Part shown: positions 1-7,692 of the stretch, piece by piece | Numbering within the stretch: the stretch's first letter is position 1 | Layout of the letters: every line of letters begins with the position of its first letter | Assembly: GCF_002858925.1 (NCBI RefSeq) | Contig: NZ_PJRS01000004.1 | Span: 1 to 64,000, forward strand | Source: Caulobacter zeae | GTDB taxonomy: Bacteria > Pseudomonadota > Alphaproteobacteria > Caulobacterales > Caulobacteraceae | Reading direction: 5' to 3' | Length of the DNA stretch: 64,000 bases | The notes under the pieces: generated by a model | The model's database searches: none | Seen by the model: only the letters and a program-made list of their open reading frames with translations | Told to the model about the DNA's origin: nothing | Program-made: the position numbers and the translations under genes

Positions 1-225
1 AGGACATCCCCGCCCCGCGGCGCGCCTTCCGGGAAACCGGCGGGCGCGCTCCGGCAAGGCGTCAACAGCGCCGCCGGCCGGAGGCTGATGGAAAACGGCG
101 GCGCGGAGCGCTCGGCTTCGTCGAAACGGTATTTGCTGAAAACAGCTTCCGGGCGTCGCCCGGGCGCCCCGCACCCCTTCGATCAACTCGCAGCGAAAGC
201 GCGAGATCGCAAACCCGCGCCCCAA
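1..225. other. Non-coding stretch at window start
   Basis: No convincing gene is visible here. The long frames that cross it have low-complexity, arginine- and proline-rich translations without any recognisable family and are explained by the high GC content. It could be the promoter or 3' end of a gene outside the window. I see no strong terminator in it. Confidence 0.4.
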
Positions 226-277
226 GATCCTCCCCCCTTCTGGGGGAGGTGTCCGCGAAGCGGACGGAGGGGGGGGC
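226..277. repeat. Palindromic intergenic repeat, copy A
   Basis: AAGATCCTCCCCC-type arm, a GGGGGAGG counter-arm, then a hairpin GTCCGC-GAA-GCGGAC, then a G-run. The same architecture recurs at 307-352, 9883-9935, 15052-15107 and 15135-15186. It lies downstream of the aldehyde dehydrogenase stop (that gene reads toward it). Function unknown; an mRNA-end structure or a dispersed REP-like element is possible. Confidence 0.7.
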
Positions 278-306
278 GTTTTCAGCTTTCGAGACGTCGG
301 AAACTC

Positions 307-352
307 TCTCCCCACCGATCGCTCACGCGATCGCCTCCCCCACAGGGGGGGT
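307..352. repeat. Palindromic intergenic repeat, copy B
   Basis: Opposite orientation to copy A and about 30 bases from it. The central hairpin is CGATCGC-TCAC-GCGATCG, different from copy A in sequence but still self-complementary. The outer arms are C-runs and G-runs. It ends nine bases before the stop codon of the aldehyde dehydrogenase gene at 361. Confidence 0.65.
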
Positions 353-360
353 CCCAGCCG

Positions 361-1884
361 TCACCCCGGGATCACCCCCAGGTTCACGCTCACCGCCTTG
401 GTCTTCAGGTACGAGTCGATCCCCTCGCGCCCGAACTCGCGGCCCCAGCCCGACTGGCGGTTGCCGCCAAACGGGGTCTCGGGGCTCAGCGCCGCGTGGA
501 TGTTGACGCCCACCTGGCCGCTGTCGATGGCCCGGGCCATGCGGTGGGCCCGCGACAGGTCCTTGGTCCAGACCGAGCCCGACAGGCCGTAGGTCGTGGC
601 GTTGATCGCCGACAGCAGCGCCTCGTCATCGTCGCCGAACGACTGAACGCCCAGCACCGGCCCGAACACCTCTTCCCGCGCTAGGCGCATGTCCGGGGTG
701 ACGTCGGCATAGATGGTCGGCGCCACATAGTGCCCCACGCCGTCCGGAACGCCGCCGGCATAGGCCAGGCGCGCGCCTTCGGCGGCCGCGGCCTGCACAT
801 GCTCCAGCACCCTGCCCTTCTGGCGGGCCGAGACCAGCGGGCCGATCATCGTCGTGGGATCAAGGCCCGGCCCGACCTTCAGCCAGGCCGCCGTCTGAGC
901 CAGCCCCTCCAGCACCGGCTCCAGCACCTTCTCGTGCACGAAGAGGCGCGTGCCGGCCATGCAGTTCTGGCCCGACAGGAAGAAGCAGGCCATGGCCGCC
1001 GACGGGATCGCATCGGCCAGGTCGGCGTCGGGGAAGATCACGAACGGCGACTTGCCGCCCAGCTCCAGGGTGACGCGCTTCAGATCATGGCTGACGGCGC
1101 GGACGATCTCCTTGCCCACGGCCGTCGAGCCGGTGAAGGTGATCTTGTCGACGCCAGGATGGGAAACCAGCGCCGCGCCGATCTCGTGGCCCAGGCCGTG
1201 GATCAGGTTGAACACGCCGGGCGGGCCGCCAGCCTCCAGCCACAGCCGCGCCACCAGGATCGAGGTCAGCGGAGTCACCTCGGCGCTCTTCAGCACCAGG
1301 GTGCAGCCCGAGGCCAGGGCCGGCGCGAGCTTCAGGATGATCATCGAGACCGGCACGTTCCACGGCACGATCGCCCCGACCACGCCCACCGGCTCACGCA
1401 CCGTATAGACCAGCAGGTCCAGCGCCTCGCGGCCGTTGGCCCGCGCCGGGATGGTCGAGCCCTCCAGCTTGGTGGCCAGGCCCGCGTAGTAGCGCACGTA
1501 GTCGGCGCAGAAGCCCTTGATGGTCGCGCCCGACAGCGCGATCGGCATGCCGTTCTCGAGCGTCTCGATCTCGGCCAGCCTGTCGGCGTCGCGCTCCAGG
1601 AGGTCGGCGAAGCGCAGCATGATCCGGGCGCGGTCGGCGCCGGAGGTGCGGCTCCAGCCCTTGAAGGCCTTGCGCGCGGCGGCCACGGCCTGGTCCAGAT
1701 CCTCGGCCGAACTGGCCCGCACCTTGGCGATCACCTGCTCGCTCGCCGGATCCTCGACCTCGATCAGGGTCTCGCCCCGCCCCTCGACGAAAGTCTCGCC
1801 GATCAGCTGGCCATGGGCCTCGCCAAGGAAAGCCAAAGCCGCCTTCGAGGGGCCGAAGATCGCTGCGTCGCTGGCGTCCGCCAT
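361..1884 (-). CDS. Aldehyde dehydrogenase family protein, NAD(P)-dependent
   Basis: Cytosolic NAD(P)-dependent oxidation of an aldehyde to the acid; substrate not determinable. The 507 residues match the usual length of the superfamily. Visible motifs are the PWN of the cofactor pocket (Asn176), FTGSTAVGKEI near 250 (Rossmann turn), the general base in LELGGKSP (Glu274) and the catalytic cysteine in SGQNCMAG (Cys308). The C-terminal segment FGGNRQSGWGREFG is typical of the betaine/phenylacetaldehyde/vanillin dehydrogenase branch. It starts with ATG at 1884 and is divergent from the MFS gene, 179 bases away. With that carrier, the IclR regulator and the hydrolase at 4350 it may form a catabolic locus. 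Family call is firm, substrate is not. Confidence 0.93.
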   Translation of the reverse strand: MADASDAAIFGPSKAALAFLGEAHGQLIGETFVEGRGETLIEVEDPASEQVIAKVRASSAEDLDQAVAAARKAFKGWSRTSGADRARIMLRFADLLERDADRLAEIETLENGMPIALSGATIKGFCADYVRYYAGLATKLEGSTIPARANGREALDLLVYTVREPVGVVGAIVPWNVPVSMIILKLAPALASGCTLVLKSAEVTPLTSILVARLWLEAGGPPGVFNLIHGLGHEIGAALVSHPGVDKITFTGSTAVGKEIVRAVSHDLKRVTLELGGKSPFVIFPDADLADAIPSAAMACFFLSGQNCMAGTRLFVHEKVLEPVLEGLAQTAAWLKVGPGLDPTTMIGPLVSARQKGRVLEHVQAAAAEGARLAYAGGVPDGVGHYVAPTIYADVTPDMRLAREEVFGPVLGVQSFGDDDEALLSAINATTYGLSGSVWTKDLSRAHRMARAIDSGQVGVNIHAALSPETPFGGNRQSGWGREFGREGIDSYLKTKAVSVNLGVIPG

Positions 1885-2063
1885 GGGAAACTCCGTCGGA
1901 AGAAACTGGAAGCTGTTGTGAAGCGGGGGCGGTCCGGCCGCCGCCTTGCCGCGCGCCCTCCCCGCCTGTCGATCAGCCCGCGCGAAACGATGGCGCGCCG
2001 CGCGCGGGCCGTCGGATGCTCGACTGGGGACATTTGGGCCGGCTGGCCCGGGGGATGTGACGC

Positions 2064-3314
2064 GTGAGCGAGGTTCGGGACGAATTCCGCAGGGGCTGGC
2101 GCGTGGTGCTGGCGGCGGGCGTTGGGGTCGGCTGCGGCATCAGCCTGCAGCAGTATGTCGGCTCGCTGTTCGTGAAGGCCTTGCAGGCCGATCTCGGCTG
2201 GACGCGCGGCCAGATCGCCCAGGCCCAGGGCGCGGCCCTGGCGGCGCTGTTCGTCGCGCCGGTGCTGGGCTGGCTGATCGACAAGGTCGGGGTGCGGCCG
2301 GTGGCGATGGTCTCCATCGGCCTGCTGGCGGCGGTCTATGCCATGCTGGCGGCCATGCCGCCATCGCTGGGCGCCTTCTACGGCCTTTTCGCGCTGCTGG
2401 TGATCCTGGGCAGCGGCACGGGCCCGATCGGCTACACCCGCGCCGTCAACACCTGGTTCGAGAAGGGCCGCGGCCTGTCCCTGGGCCTGACGCTGACCGG
2501 CGTGTCTCTGGTCGCGGCGCTGAGCGCCCCGCTGCTGAACTTCGTCATCACCCATCACGGCTGGCGCGGCGGCTACGCGACGTTGGCGGCCCTGTCGCTT
2601 TTCGTCGCCCTGCCCACCGTGTTCGCGGCGCTGTGGGAGCGTCCCCGCTGGCTGGCCAAGCATGGTGCGGCCGAAGGCGAGATCGCCGCCGCCCGACAGG
2701 TGTCGCAGGTCGGCCTGACCGCCGGCCAGGCGCTGAAGACCGGCCGCTTCTGGATCCTGGCCCTGGCCATCCTGCTGGCCACCGCCGGCCTGACCGGCGT
2801 GATCAGCCAGCTTCAGCCGATCCTCACCGACCAGGGCCTGGACGCCCGGGCCGCCGGCTGGCTGGTGGCTTTGCTGGCCGTCTCGGTCGCCCTGGGCCGG
2901 ATCGTCGTCGGCTGGGCGGTCGACCGCTTCTGGGCCCCGATCCCGGCCGCCATCGCGCTGGTGCTGCCGGCGCTGGGCGTGGGCCTGCTGGCGATCGGGC
3001 ACGGCCAGTGGCCGCTGGCCGTGCTGGCGGTGCTGCTGATCGGCGCGGCGCAGGGCGGCGAGGTCGACGTCGCCGCCTTCTTCGTCGCCCGCTACTTCGG
3101 CATGCGCTCGTACGGCGCCGTCTACGCCCTGATCGGGGTGGCGATCTCGCTGGGCGTGCCGATCGGCGCGATCGGCTTCGGCGCGCTCTACGACCACGAC
3201 GGCGGCTACGGCCGCGCCCTGGCGATCGCGGCCGCCGGCTTTGTGGCCAGCAGCGCGCTGATCCTCCTCATGGGACGCTATCCGCAATGGGAAACGCCCA
3301 GCGAAAAGCCCTGA
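2064..3314 (+). CDS. MFS transporter
   Basis: Inner-membrane secondary carrier of the major facilitator superfamily, 416 residues with about 12 hydrophobic segments. The loop 2-3 signature is recognisable in the stretch GWLIDKVGVRP near residue 72. The shape resembles the oxalate/formate and monocarboxylate carrier group (a lone GWTRGQIAQAQG after helix 1, a second half-repeat with VGWAVDRFW). The start is GTG at 2064; the ATG just upstream (2055) is followed at once by a stop. It converges on the IclR gene with an 11-base gap, so the two share the locus but not a transcript. Substrate unknown, presumably related to the neighbouring dehydrogenase and hydrolase. Confidence 0.88.
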   Translation: MSEVRDEFRRGWRVVLAAGVGVGCGISLQQYVGSLFVKALQADLGWTRGQIAQAQGAALAALFVAPVLGWLIDKVGVRPVAMVSIGLLAAVYAMLAAMPPSLGAFYGLFALLVILGSGTGPIGYTRAVNTWFEKGRGLSLGLTLTGVSLVAALSAPLLNFVITHHGWRGGYATLAALSLFVALPTVFAALWERPRWLAKHGAAEGEIAAARQVSQVGLTAGQALKTGRFWILALAILLATAGLTGVISQLQPILTDQGLDARAAGWLVALLAVSVALGRIVVGWAVDRFWAPIPAAIALVLPALGVGLLAIGHGQWPLAVLAVLLIGAAQGGEVDVAAFFVARYFGMRSYGAVYALIGVAISLGVPIGAIGFGALYDHDGGYGRALAIAAAGFVASSALILLMGRYPQWETPSEKP

Positions 3315-3325
3315 CCGCATCGCCC

Positions 3326-4120
3326 TCAGGCGGCGCGGGACAGGGGTTCGGACAGGTCGCGGCTGATGGCCGCCGCGGCGATCTTCAGCTTGTCGCCGTA
3401 CTGCTTGACGGCGTCGGGCATCTTCATCGACGACGAGAAGAACACCAGCACCAGCGCCCCGCAGACGCCCTCGCTGTTGAAGATCGGCGCGCCGATCGAC
3501 GAGGTCTTGCCGGGGGTCGCGGTGTAGGGGTTGCGGCCCTTGGTGGCCACGCCCGCTTCGACGATGTCGGCGAACATGCCGCCGGACTCCGCGTATTGCA
3601 GGGTCAGCGGATCCACCTGCCCCTCGCCGCTGCGATAAGCCTCCAGGACCGCCGCCTGCTCCTCGGGCGACGCGAAGGCGAGGTAGGCCTTGCCCGCGGC
3701 GCTCTCCAGGATCGGGAGGGTATAGCCCGGATAGTAATTGTTCAGCGTCAGCGACGTCATCGTGTGCGTCGAGTCGCGGATCATCATCTGCTGGCCGACC
3801 CGGGTGGCGATCGACACCGGCCAGGTCACCTTGGCCGTCAGGTCGACGATGTGCGGGCGGGCGCAGGCCACCAGGCGATCGCTCTCCTGGAACCCGTGCG
3901 ACAGCGACTGCACCAGCATGGTCGGCCGATAGCGCTTCCGCGCCGGCTCCCGCTCGATCAGCTTCTCGTGCAGCAAGGTCTGCACGATGCGGCAGGCCGT
4001 CGGATAGGGAACGCCCGAGGTCTGGGCGATCTCCATCATCGACAGCGAACCACGCCGGTTGATCGCCTGCAGCACCGAGATGCAGCGGCTGATGGCCCTG
4101 ATCGGCACACCTTTTTCCAT
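3326..4120 (-). CDS. IclR family transcriptional regulator
   Basis: 264 residues with the two-domain IclR layout: an N-terminal winged helix-turn-helix (about 8-70; SMMEIAQTSGVPYPTACRIVQTLL is split by the turn) and a C-terminal effector-binding domain (about 85-250) holding the typical GAPIFN...GVCGALVLVF strand. IclR proteins usually control an adjacent catabolic gene set in response to its substrate. It is divergent from the hydrolase at 4350; the 229-base gap holds two perfect palindromes (4193-4211, 4280-4295) that are good operator candidates. ATG start at 4120. Confidence 0.92.
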   Translation of the reverse strand: MEKGVPIRAISRCISVLQAINRRGSLSMMEIAQTSGVPYPTACRIVQTLLHEKLIEREPARKRYRPTMLVQSLSHGFQESDRLVACARPHIVDLTAKVTWPVSIATRVGQQMMIRDSTHTMTSLTLNNYYPGYTLPILESAAGKAYLAFASPEEQAAVLEAYRSGEGQVDPLTLQYAESGGMFADIVEAGVATKGRNPYTATPGKTSSIGAPIFNSEGVCGALVLVFFSSSMKMPDAVKQYGDKLKIAAAAISRDLSEPLSRAA

Positions 4121-4192
4121 CGAAACGCCTCCTCCAGATTCACGCGAACTCCAGACCGCGGCGGCGGGGGTCTGGCGGAAACCACGTCCCGA

Positions 4193-4211
4193 CTATCCGT
4201 TCGCCGGATAG
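4193..4211. promoter_or_regulatory. Palindrome, candidate IclR operator 1
   Basis: Perfect 7-base inverted repeat CTATCCG / CGGATAG around TTCGC, 72 bases upstream of the IclR start. Size and place fit a dimeric repressor site; binding by this IclR protein is inference. Confidence 0.45.
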
Positions 4212-4279
4212 CGCAACGAAGCCCCGCAACGGTCGGAGTCGTCTTTTGTGCGTCGCCTGCTCTTTCGCAGGGCGGATAT

Positions 4280-4295
4280 TTGACCACGCGGTCAA
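4280..4295. promoter_or_regulatory. Palindrome, candidate IclR operator 2
   Basis: Perfect 6-base inverted repeat TTGACC / GGTCAA around ACGC, 54 bases before the hydrolase start. It lies where a repressor would cover the hydrolase promoter; TTGACC could also act as a -35 element. Confidence 0.45.
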
Positions 4296-4349
4296 CGAAG
4301 TGGCAATTCGTGGATTTACGGTCAGGCTCACATAACGTCGGAGCCCGAA

Positions 4350-5483
4350 ATGAGCGCTGAAACTTCCGTAACGTCAGCCGACGAGTCCTTGTATCTTCAG
4401 CGCTTTCAGGCCGCCGCCAATGCGCCCCAGGAGACTTACGACACGCTCGAGCCCGTGCCCGGCGCGGCCGGCCGCACGCTGATTCCCGCCGCTGCGTCGG
4501 CCACGATCGACCCCGCCGCCCTCGATGCGGCCGAGGCCTACGCCCAGCAAAGCAACGCCAAGGCCTTCATGGTCTGGCGCGACGGGGTGCTGGAACGCGA
4601 GACCTACTTCGCCGGCGCGACCCGCCCGACCCTGCTGGCGTCGAAGTCGCTGGCCAAGCCGCTGACCGCCGTCGCCGTCGGACGCGCCCTGGAGCTGGGC
4701 GTCATCAAGTCGCTGGACCAGTCGCTGGCCGACTTCATCACCGAGTGGAAGGGCACGCCCAAGGCCGACATCCTGGTGCGCCACACGCTGGACATGCGCA
4801 CCGGCTTCCTGCCGCAGGGCTTCAGCACCGATCCGGCCAACGTGCTGAACCGGGCTTACCTGCACCCGCGCCACGACGACATCCTGATCAACGACTATCC
4901 GCTCGTGAACCCGCCGGGCAGCCGCTACGACTACGCCAACGCCACCTCGGAACTGGTGGCCCTGGTCATCGAGCGCGCCACCGGCCGCCGCTACGCCGAG
5001 TTCATCTCCGAAGAGGTGCTAAGGCCCATCGACGCGCCCGGGGGCCAGATCTGGGTCGACCGTCCGGGCGGTCTTGCCCACTCGGGCTGCTGCATCCTGC
5101 TGCCGGCCGAAAGCTGGCTGCGCCTCGCCATCCTGCTGATCGACGACGGCGTCCATGCCGGCAAGCGCCTGCTGCCCAAGGGCTATGTCGGAGAGATGCG
5201 CACCCCGACCGAGCAGAACCCGCACTACGGTCTGGGCGTCTACATCGGCGCCCCCTATGCGGAGCGCCGCGGCTGGGCGGCGCCCGACACGCCCTGGCCC
5301 AAGATCCTGCACAGCGAGCCCTACGCCGCCGACGACCTCTATCTCTTCTGCGGAAACTCCAACCAGGTGGTCTACATCGTGCCGTCCAAGCGGCTGATCG
5401 TCCTGCGGGTCGGCGACAATCCGCCCAAGTCGCCCGAGTGGGACAACAGCGTCCTGCCCAACCTGATCCTGAAAGGGCTCTAG
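4350..5483 (+). CDS. Serine hydrolase, beta-lactamase (class C)/NylB-like family
   Basis: Penicillin-recognising serine hydrolase fold, 377 residues without an obvious signal peptide, so probably cytosolic. The nucleophile motif S-x-x-K is SLAK (Ser100-Lys103) and the second motif is YAN (Tyr195-Asn197). The length and the SKSLAKPL context resemble 6-aminohexanoate-dimer hydrolase and related esterases or amidases rather than true beta-lactamases. It is divergent from the IclR regulator, which probably controls it. The final stop overlaps by three bases the stop of the small minus-strand gene at 5480. The true substrate (an amide or ester) cannot be read from the sequence. Confidence 0.88.
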   Translation: MSAETSVTSADESLYLQRFQAAANAPQETYDTLEPVPGAAGRTLIPAAASATIDPAALDAAEAYAQQSNAKAFMVWRDGVLERETYFAGATRPTLLASKSLAKPLTAVAVGRALELGVIKSLDQSLADFITEWKGTPKADILVRHTLDMRTGFLPQGFSTDPANVLNRAYLHPRHDDILINDYPLVNPPGSRYDYANATSELVALVIERATGRRYAEFISEEVLRPIDAPGGQIWVDRPGGLAHSGCCILLPAESWLRLAILLIDDGVHAGKRLLPKGYVGEMRTPTEQNPHYGLGVYIGAPYAERRGWAAPDTPWPKILHSEPYAADDLYLFCGNSNQVVYIVPSKRLIVLRVGDNPPKSPEWDNSVLPNLILKGL

Positions 5484-5632
5484 GACCGGCGGCTGGAGGC
5501 GACCCGGGCGATCAGCTTGCGCACCTCGCCCTCCTCCACGCCGTCGCGACGCATCAGCAAGCGGACGATGGGCTCGGAGAGCAGTTCGTCGAGTGTGGGC
5601 GGCGGGTCGTCCAGACCCAGGTCGTCGCGCAT
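5480..5632 (-). CDS. Small conserved-type hypothetical protein (50 aa)
   Basis: Fifty residues from ATG at 5632 to TAG at 5480, charged and helical (LDELLSEPIVRLLMRRDGVE then EVRKLIARV). It resembles a short protein I recall from alphaproteobacterial genomes with the theme ELLxDPxVxLLMxRDGVxxxxVRxL, so I believe it is a real gene rather than a chance frame; no function is known to me. It ends tail-to-tail with the hydrolase and is divergent from arsC, 138 bases away. Longer upstream versions of the same frame are not supported. Confidence 0.6.
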   Translation of the reverse strand: MRDDLGLDDPPPTLDELLSEPIVRLLMRRDGVEEGEVRKLIARVASSRRS

Positions 5633-5770
5633 GGGGCGCTCCTTTACGGGCGGGGCGTCCCAGTCGCACCGTTGAGAGTGAATCGCAACTACTATTCTGG
5701 GGCGACGCGTGCGACATGGCCGGTCCGCGCGTCGCCTGCTATCAGCCTCGCATCCTATCGAGAGGCCGCC

Positions 5771-6154
5771 ATGACCGATTTCCCCGTCACCATCTTCCAC
5801 AATCCCAAGTGCGGCACCTCGCGCAACACCCTGGCCATCATCGAAGCCGCCGGCTACGCGCCGACCGTGGTCGAGTACCTGAAGGCCGGCTGGACGTTCG
5901 AACAGTTGACGGATCTGGCCGCCCGCACCGGCCTCGGCGCCCGCGGCCTGCTGCGCGTCAAGGGCACGCCGGCCGAAGAACTGAGCCTGACCGATCCGGC
6001 GACAGCCGACGATGCGATCCTGGCGGCCATGGTCGCGCATCCGATCCTGGTCGAGCGCCCCATCGTGGTCACGCCCAAGGGCGCGGTGCTCGCCCGTCCG
6101 AAGGAAAAGGTGCTGGAGATCCTCGACCGCCAGCCTCCGGCGGACGCATCCTGA
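5771..6154 (+). CDS. arsC: Arsenate reductase, glutaredoxin-coupled ArsC family
   Basis: Thioredoxin-fold cytosolic protein of 127 residues. The HNPKCGTSRNTL motif places the active cysteine at Cys14 with Arg18 four positions on, as in ArsC, and the C-terminal RPIVVTPKGAVLARP stretch carries the arginines that bind the oxyanion. Family members reduce arsenate to arsenite with glutathione and glutaredoxin, though stand-alone copies may act in redox or stress roles. No arsR, arsB or acr3 gene is adjacent, so a dedicated arsenic operon is not evident. ATG at 5771 follows a GAGG-type site; the frame continues upstream without homology, so the short form is preferred. Confidence 0.85.
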   Translation: MTDFPVTIFHNPKCGTSRNTLAIIEAAGYAPTVVEYLKAGWTFEQLTDLAARTGLGARGLLRVKGTPAEELSLTDPATADDAILAAMVAHPILVERPIVVTPKGAVLARPKEKVLEILDRQPPADAS

Positions 6155-6180
6155 TCCGTGGTCGGACGTTTAGACGTCGC

Positions 6181-6213
6181 CTGTCGCAAATCTGTCGCCG
6201 AACTGTGACAAAT
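6181..6213 (+). promoter_or_regulatory. Pho box (three direct repeats) upstream of pstS
   Basis: CTGTCGC at 6181-6187 and again at 6192-6198, then CTGTGAC at 6203-6209: three 7-base units spaced exactly 11 bases apart with AAAT-like spacers. This is the geometry of PhoB binding sites (consensus CTGTCAT units every 11 bases). It sits about 120-150 bases upstream of the PstS start and predicts PhoR/PhoB induction under phosphate starvation. Confidence 0.82.
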
Positions 6214-6329
6214 AGCCGGCCTCGCCACCGCTAATCTGCGGTGACGAGGTCGGAGACCGTTCCCCCGAAGGGTCCGCCCGACACGTCCAAGATTCCAATG
6301 GCCCCAAGCCGACCATCAGGATGTCGTCC

Positions 6330-7370
6330 ATGAAAGCCTTCCTCGGAGCCGCCGCCGCGCTCGGCCTGCTGGCCCTGGCTCCCAGCGCCCACGCCGCCCG
6401 CGACTACGTCTGGGCCGCCGGCTCCTCGACCGTCTTCCCGTTCAGCACCCGCGTCGCCGAAAACTTCGCCAAGAAGACCGGCAGGAAGTCGCCCAAGGTC
6501 GAAAGCCTGGGCACCGGCGGCGGCATCAAGATGTTCTGCGGCGGCATGGGCGAAGGCTTCCCCGACATCGCCAACGCCTCGCGTCCGATGAAGAAGTCCG
6601 AGTACGAGGCCTGCAAGGCCAAGGGCGTCAAGGACATCGTCGAGATCAAGATCGGCTTCGACGGCATCGTCATCGCGATGGACAAGAAGTCGCCGGACTA
6701 CAACTTCAAGCTCGAACACCTGTACCTGGGCCTGGCCCAGAACGCCCTGCGCGGCGGCCAGTTCGTGAACAACCCCTACAAGACCTGGAAGGACGTGGGC
6801 GCCGGCCTGCCGGCCAACCGCATCCTCGTCTACGGCCCGCCCCCCACCTCGGGCACCCGTGACGCCTGGGTCGAGCTGGCCATCGAAGGCGGCGCCAAGA
6901 AGTTCCCGACCGCCAAGGCGCTGCACGACAGCGACGAGAAGGGCTTCAAGGCCAAGGTCGACCCGATGCGCAAGGACGGCGCCTGGATCGACGCCGGCGA
7001 GAACGACAACGCCATCGTCGGCACCCTGACCAAGACCCCCGGCGCGCTGGGCGTGTTCGGCTTCTCGTTCCTCGAAGAGAACGCCAACGTCATCAAGGGC
7101 GCCGCCGTCAACGGCGTGAAGCCCACCCCGCAGACCATCGCCAGCGGCGCCTATCCCGTCTCGCGCTCGCTCTTCATCTACGTGAAGAAGGGCCAGGTCG
7201 GCGTGACGCCGGGCCTGAAGGAGTTCCTGAGCGAGTTCGTCTCCGACGCCGCGACCGGTCGCGGCGGCTACCTGCAAGGCCGCGGCCTGATCCCGCTGCC
7301 GCCGGCGCAGCACGAAGCCGCCAAGGGCGCCGCCAGCAAGCTGACCCTGATGGCTCCGCCGAAGGCCTGA
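6330..7370 (+). CDS. pstS: Phosphate ABC transporter substrate-binding protein PstS
   Basis: Periplasmic phosphate-binding protein of the PstS family. After the signal peptide (about residues 1-22, ending SAHA) come the ligand-binding stretches AGSSTVFPF, GTGGGIKMFC and TSGTRDAW. I start at ATG 6330 because AGGA at 6318-6321 is then about eight bases upstream and MKAFLG begins a clean signal peptide; ATG 6321 (three residues longer) overlaps that site. The gene stands alone: no pstC, pstA, pstB or phoU follows, so the permease must be encoded elsewhere. It has a triple Pho box upstream and a strong terminator downstream, and so is an independent PhoB-controlled unit. Confidence 0.93.
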   Translation: MKAFLGAAAALGLLALAPSAHAARDYVWAAGSSTVFPFSTRVAENFAKKTGRKSPKVESLGTGGGIKMFCGGMGEGFPDIANASRPMKKSEYEACKAKGVKDIVEIKIGFDGIVIAMDKKSPDYNFKLEHLYLGLAQNALRGGQFVNNPYKTWKDVGAGLPANRILVYGPPPTSGTRDAWVELAIEGGAKKFPTAKALHDSDEKGFKAKVDPMRKDGAWIDAGENDNAIVGTLTKTPGALGVFGFSFLEENANVIKGAAVNGVKPTPQTIASGAYPVSRSLFIYVKKGQVGVTPGLKEFLSEFVSDAATGRGGYLQGRGLIPLPPAQHEAAKGAASKLTLMAPPKA

Positions 7371-7395
7371 TCGCCTCGATCAAGACCTTGAAAGA

Positions 7396-7431
7396 CGCCC
7401 CGTCCGGACCTCCGGGCGGGGCGTTTTCCTT
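7396..7431 (+). terminator. Rho-independent terminator of pstS
   Basis: A 13-base-pair stem (7396-7408 with 7411-7423; one G-T pair) of mainly G/C, followed by TTTTCCTTT. It starts 26 bases after the pstS stop. Confidence 0.88.
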
Positions 7432-7579
7432 TGACAACCCCTGCGGCCAAAGCGCCGCAGTCGGCGCTAATCGTCGGCCGCCCCTTGCCTTTCTCGGCGG
7501 TTTGGCGTCTTAACGCGCCCTTGCAAATTTCCTCGCTGGCTCAAACGCCTCGTTTTGGCGGCCGGAGAGGTTTATTTTC

Positions 7580-7624
7580 ATGACAAGTGACCAATCAGAC
7601 GGGTCCGGGACAACGGGGTCGTAA
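7580..7624 (+). other. Possible 14-residue upstream ORF in the helicase leader
   Basis: ATG at 7580, preceded by GAGAGG at about nine bases, opens a 14-codon frame (MTSDQSDGSGTTGS) ending TAA at 7622-7624, 68 bases before the DEAD-box start. A T-run (7651-7656) lies between. It may be a leader peptide or chance; sequence alone does not decide. Confidence 0.25.
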
Positions 7625-7692
7625 TTTGGTCGTGGCGCAGGCCGCGGGCGTTTTTTGTGTGCGCGCCGCCTGCAGGATCGAACTGGACCAAG

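Noticed and set aside
226..352. Possible CRISPR-like array at the window start
   Set aside because: Only two copies, in opposite orientation and with different cores; this is the palindromic repeat family, not regularly spaced direct repeats.
4350..5483. Annotation of the serine hydrolase as a resistance beta-lactamase
   Set aside because: It has S-x-x-K and Y-x-N but no signal peptide, and its overall style fits the NylB-like esterase/amidase group.
5771..6154. An arsenic-resistance operon around arsC
   Set aside because: No arsR, arsB, acr3 or arsH neighbour; the gene stands alone, so only the family call is made.
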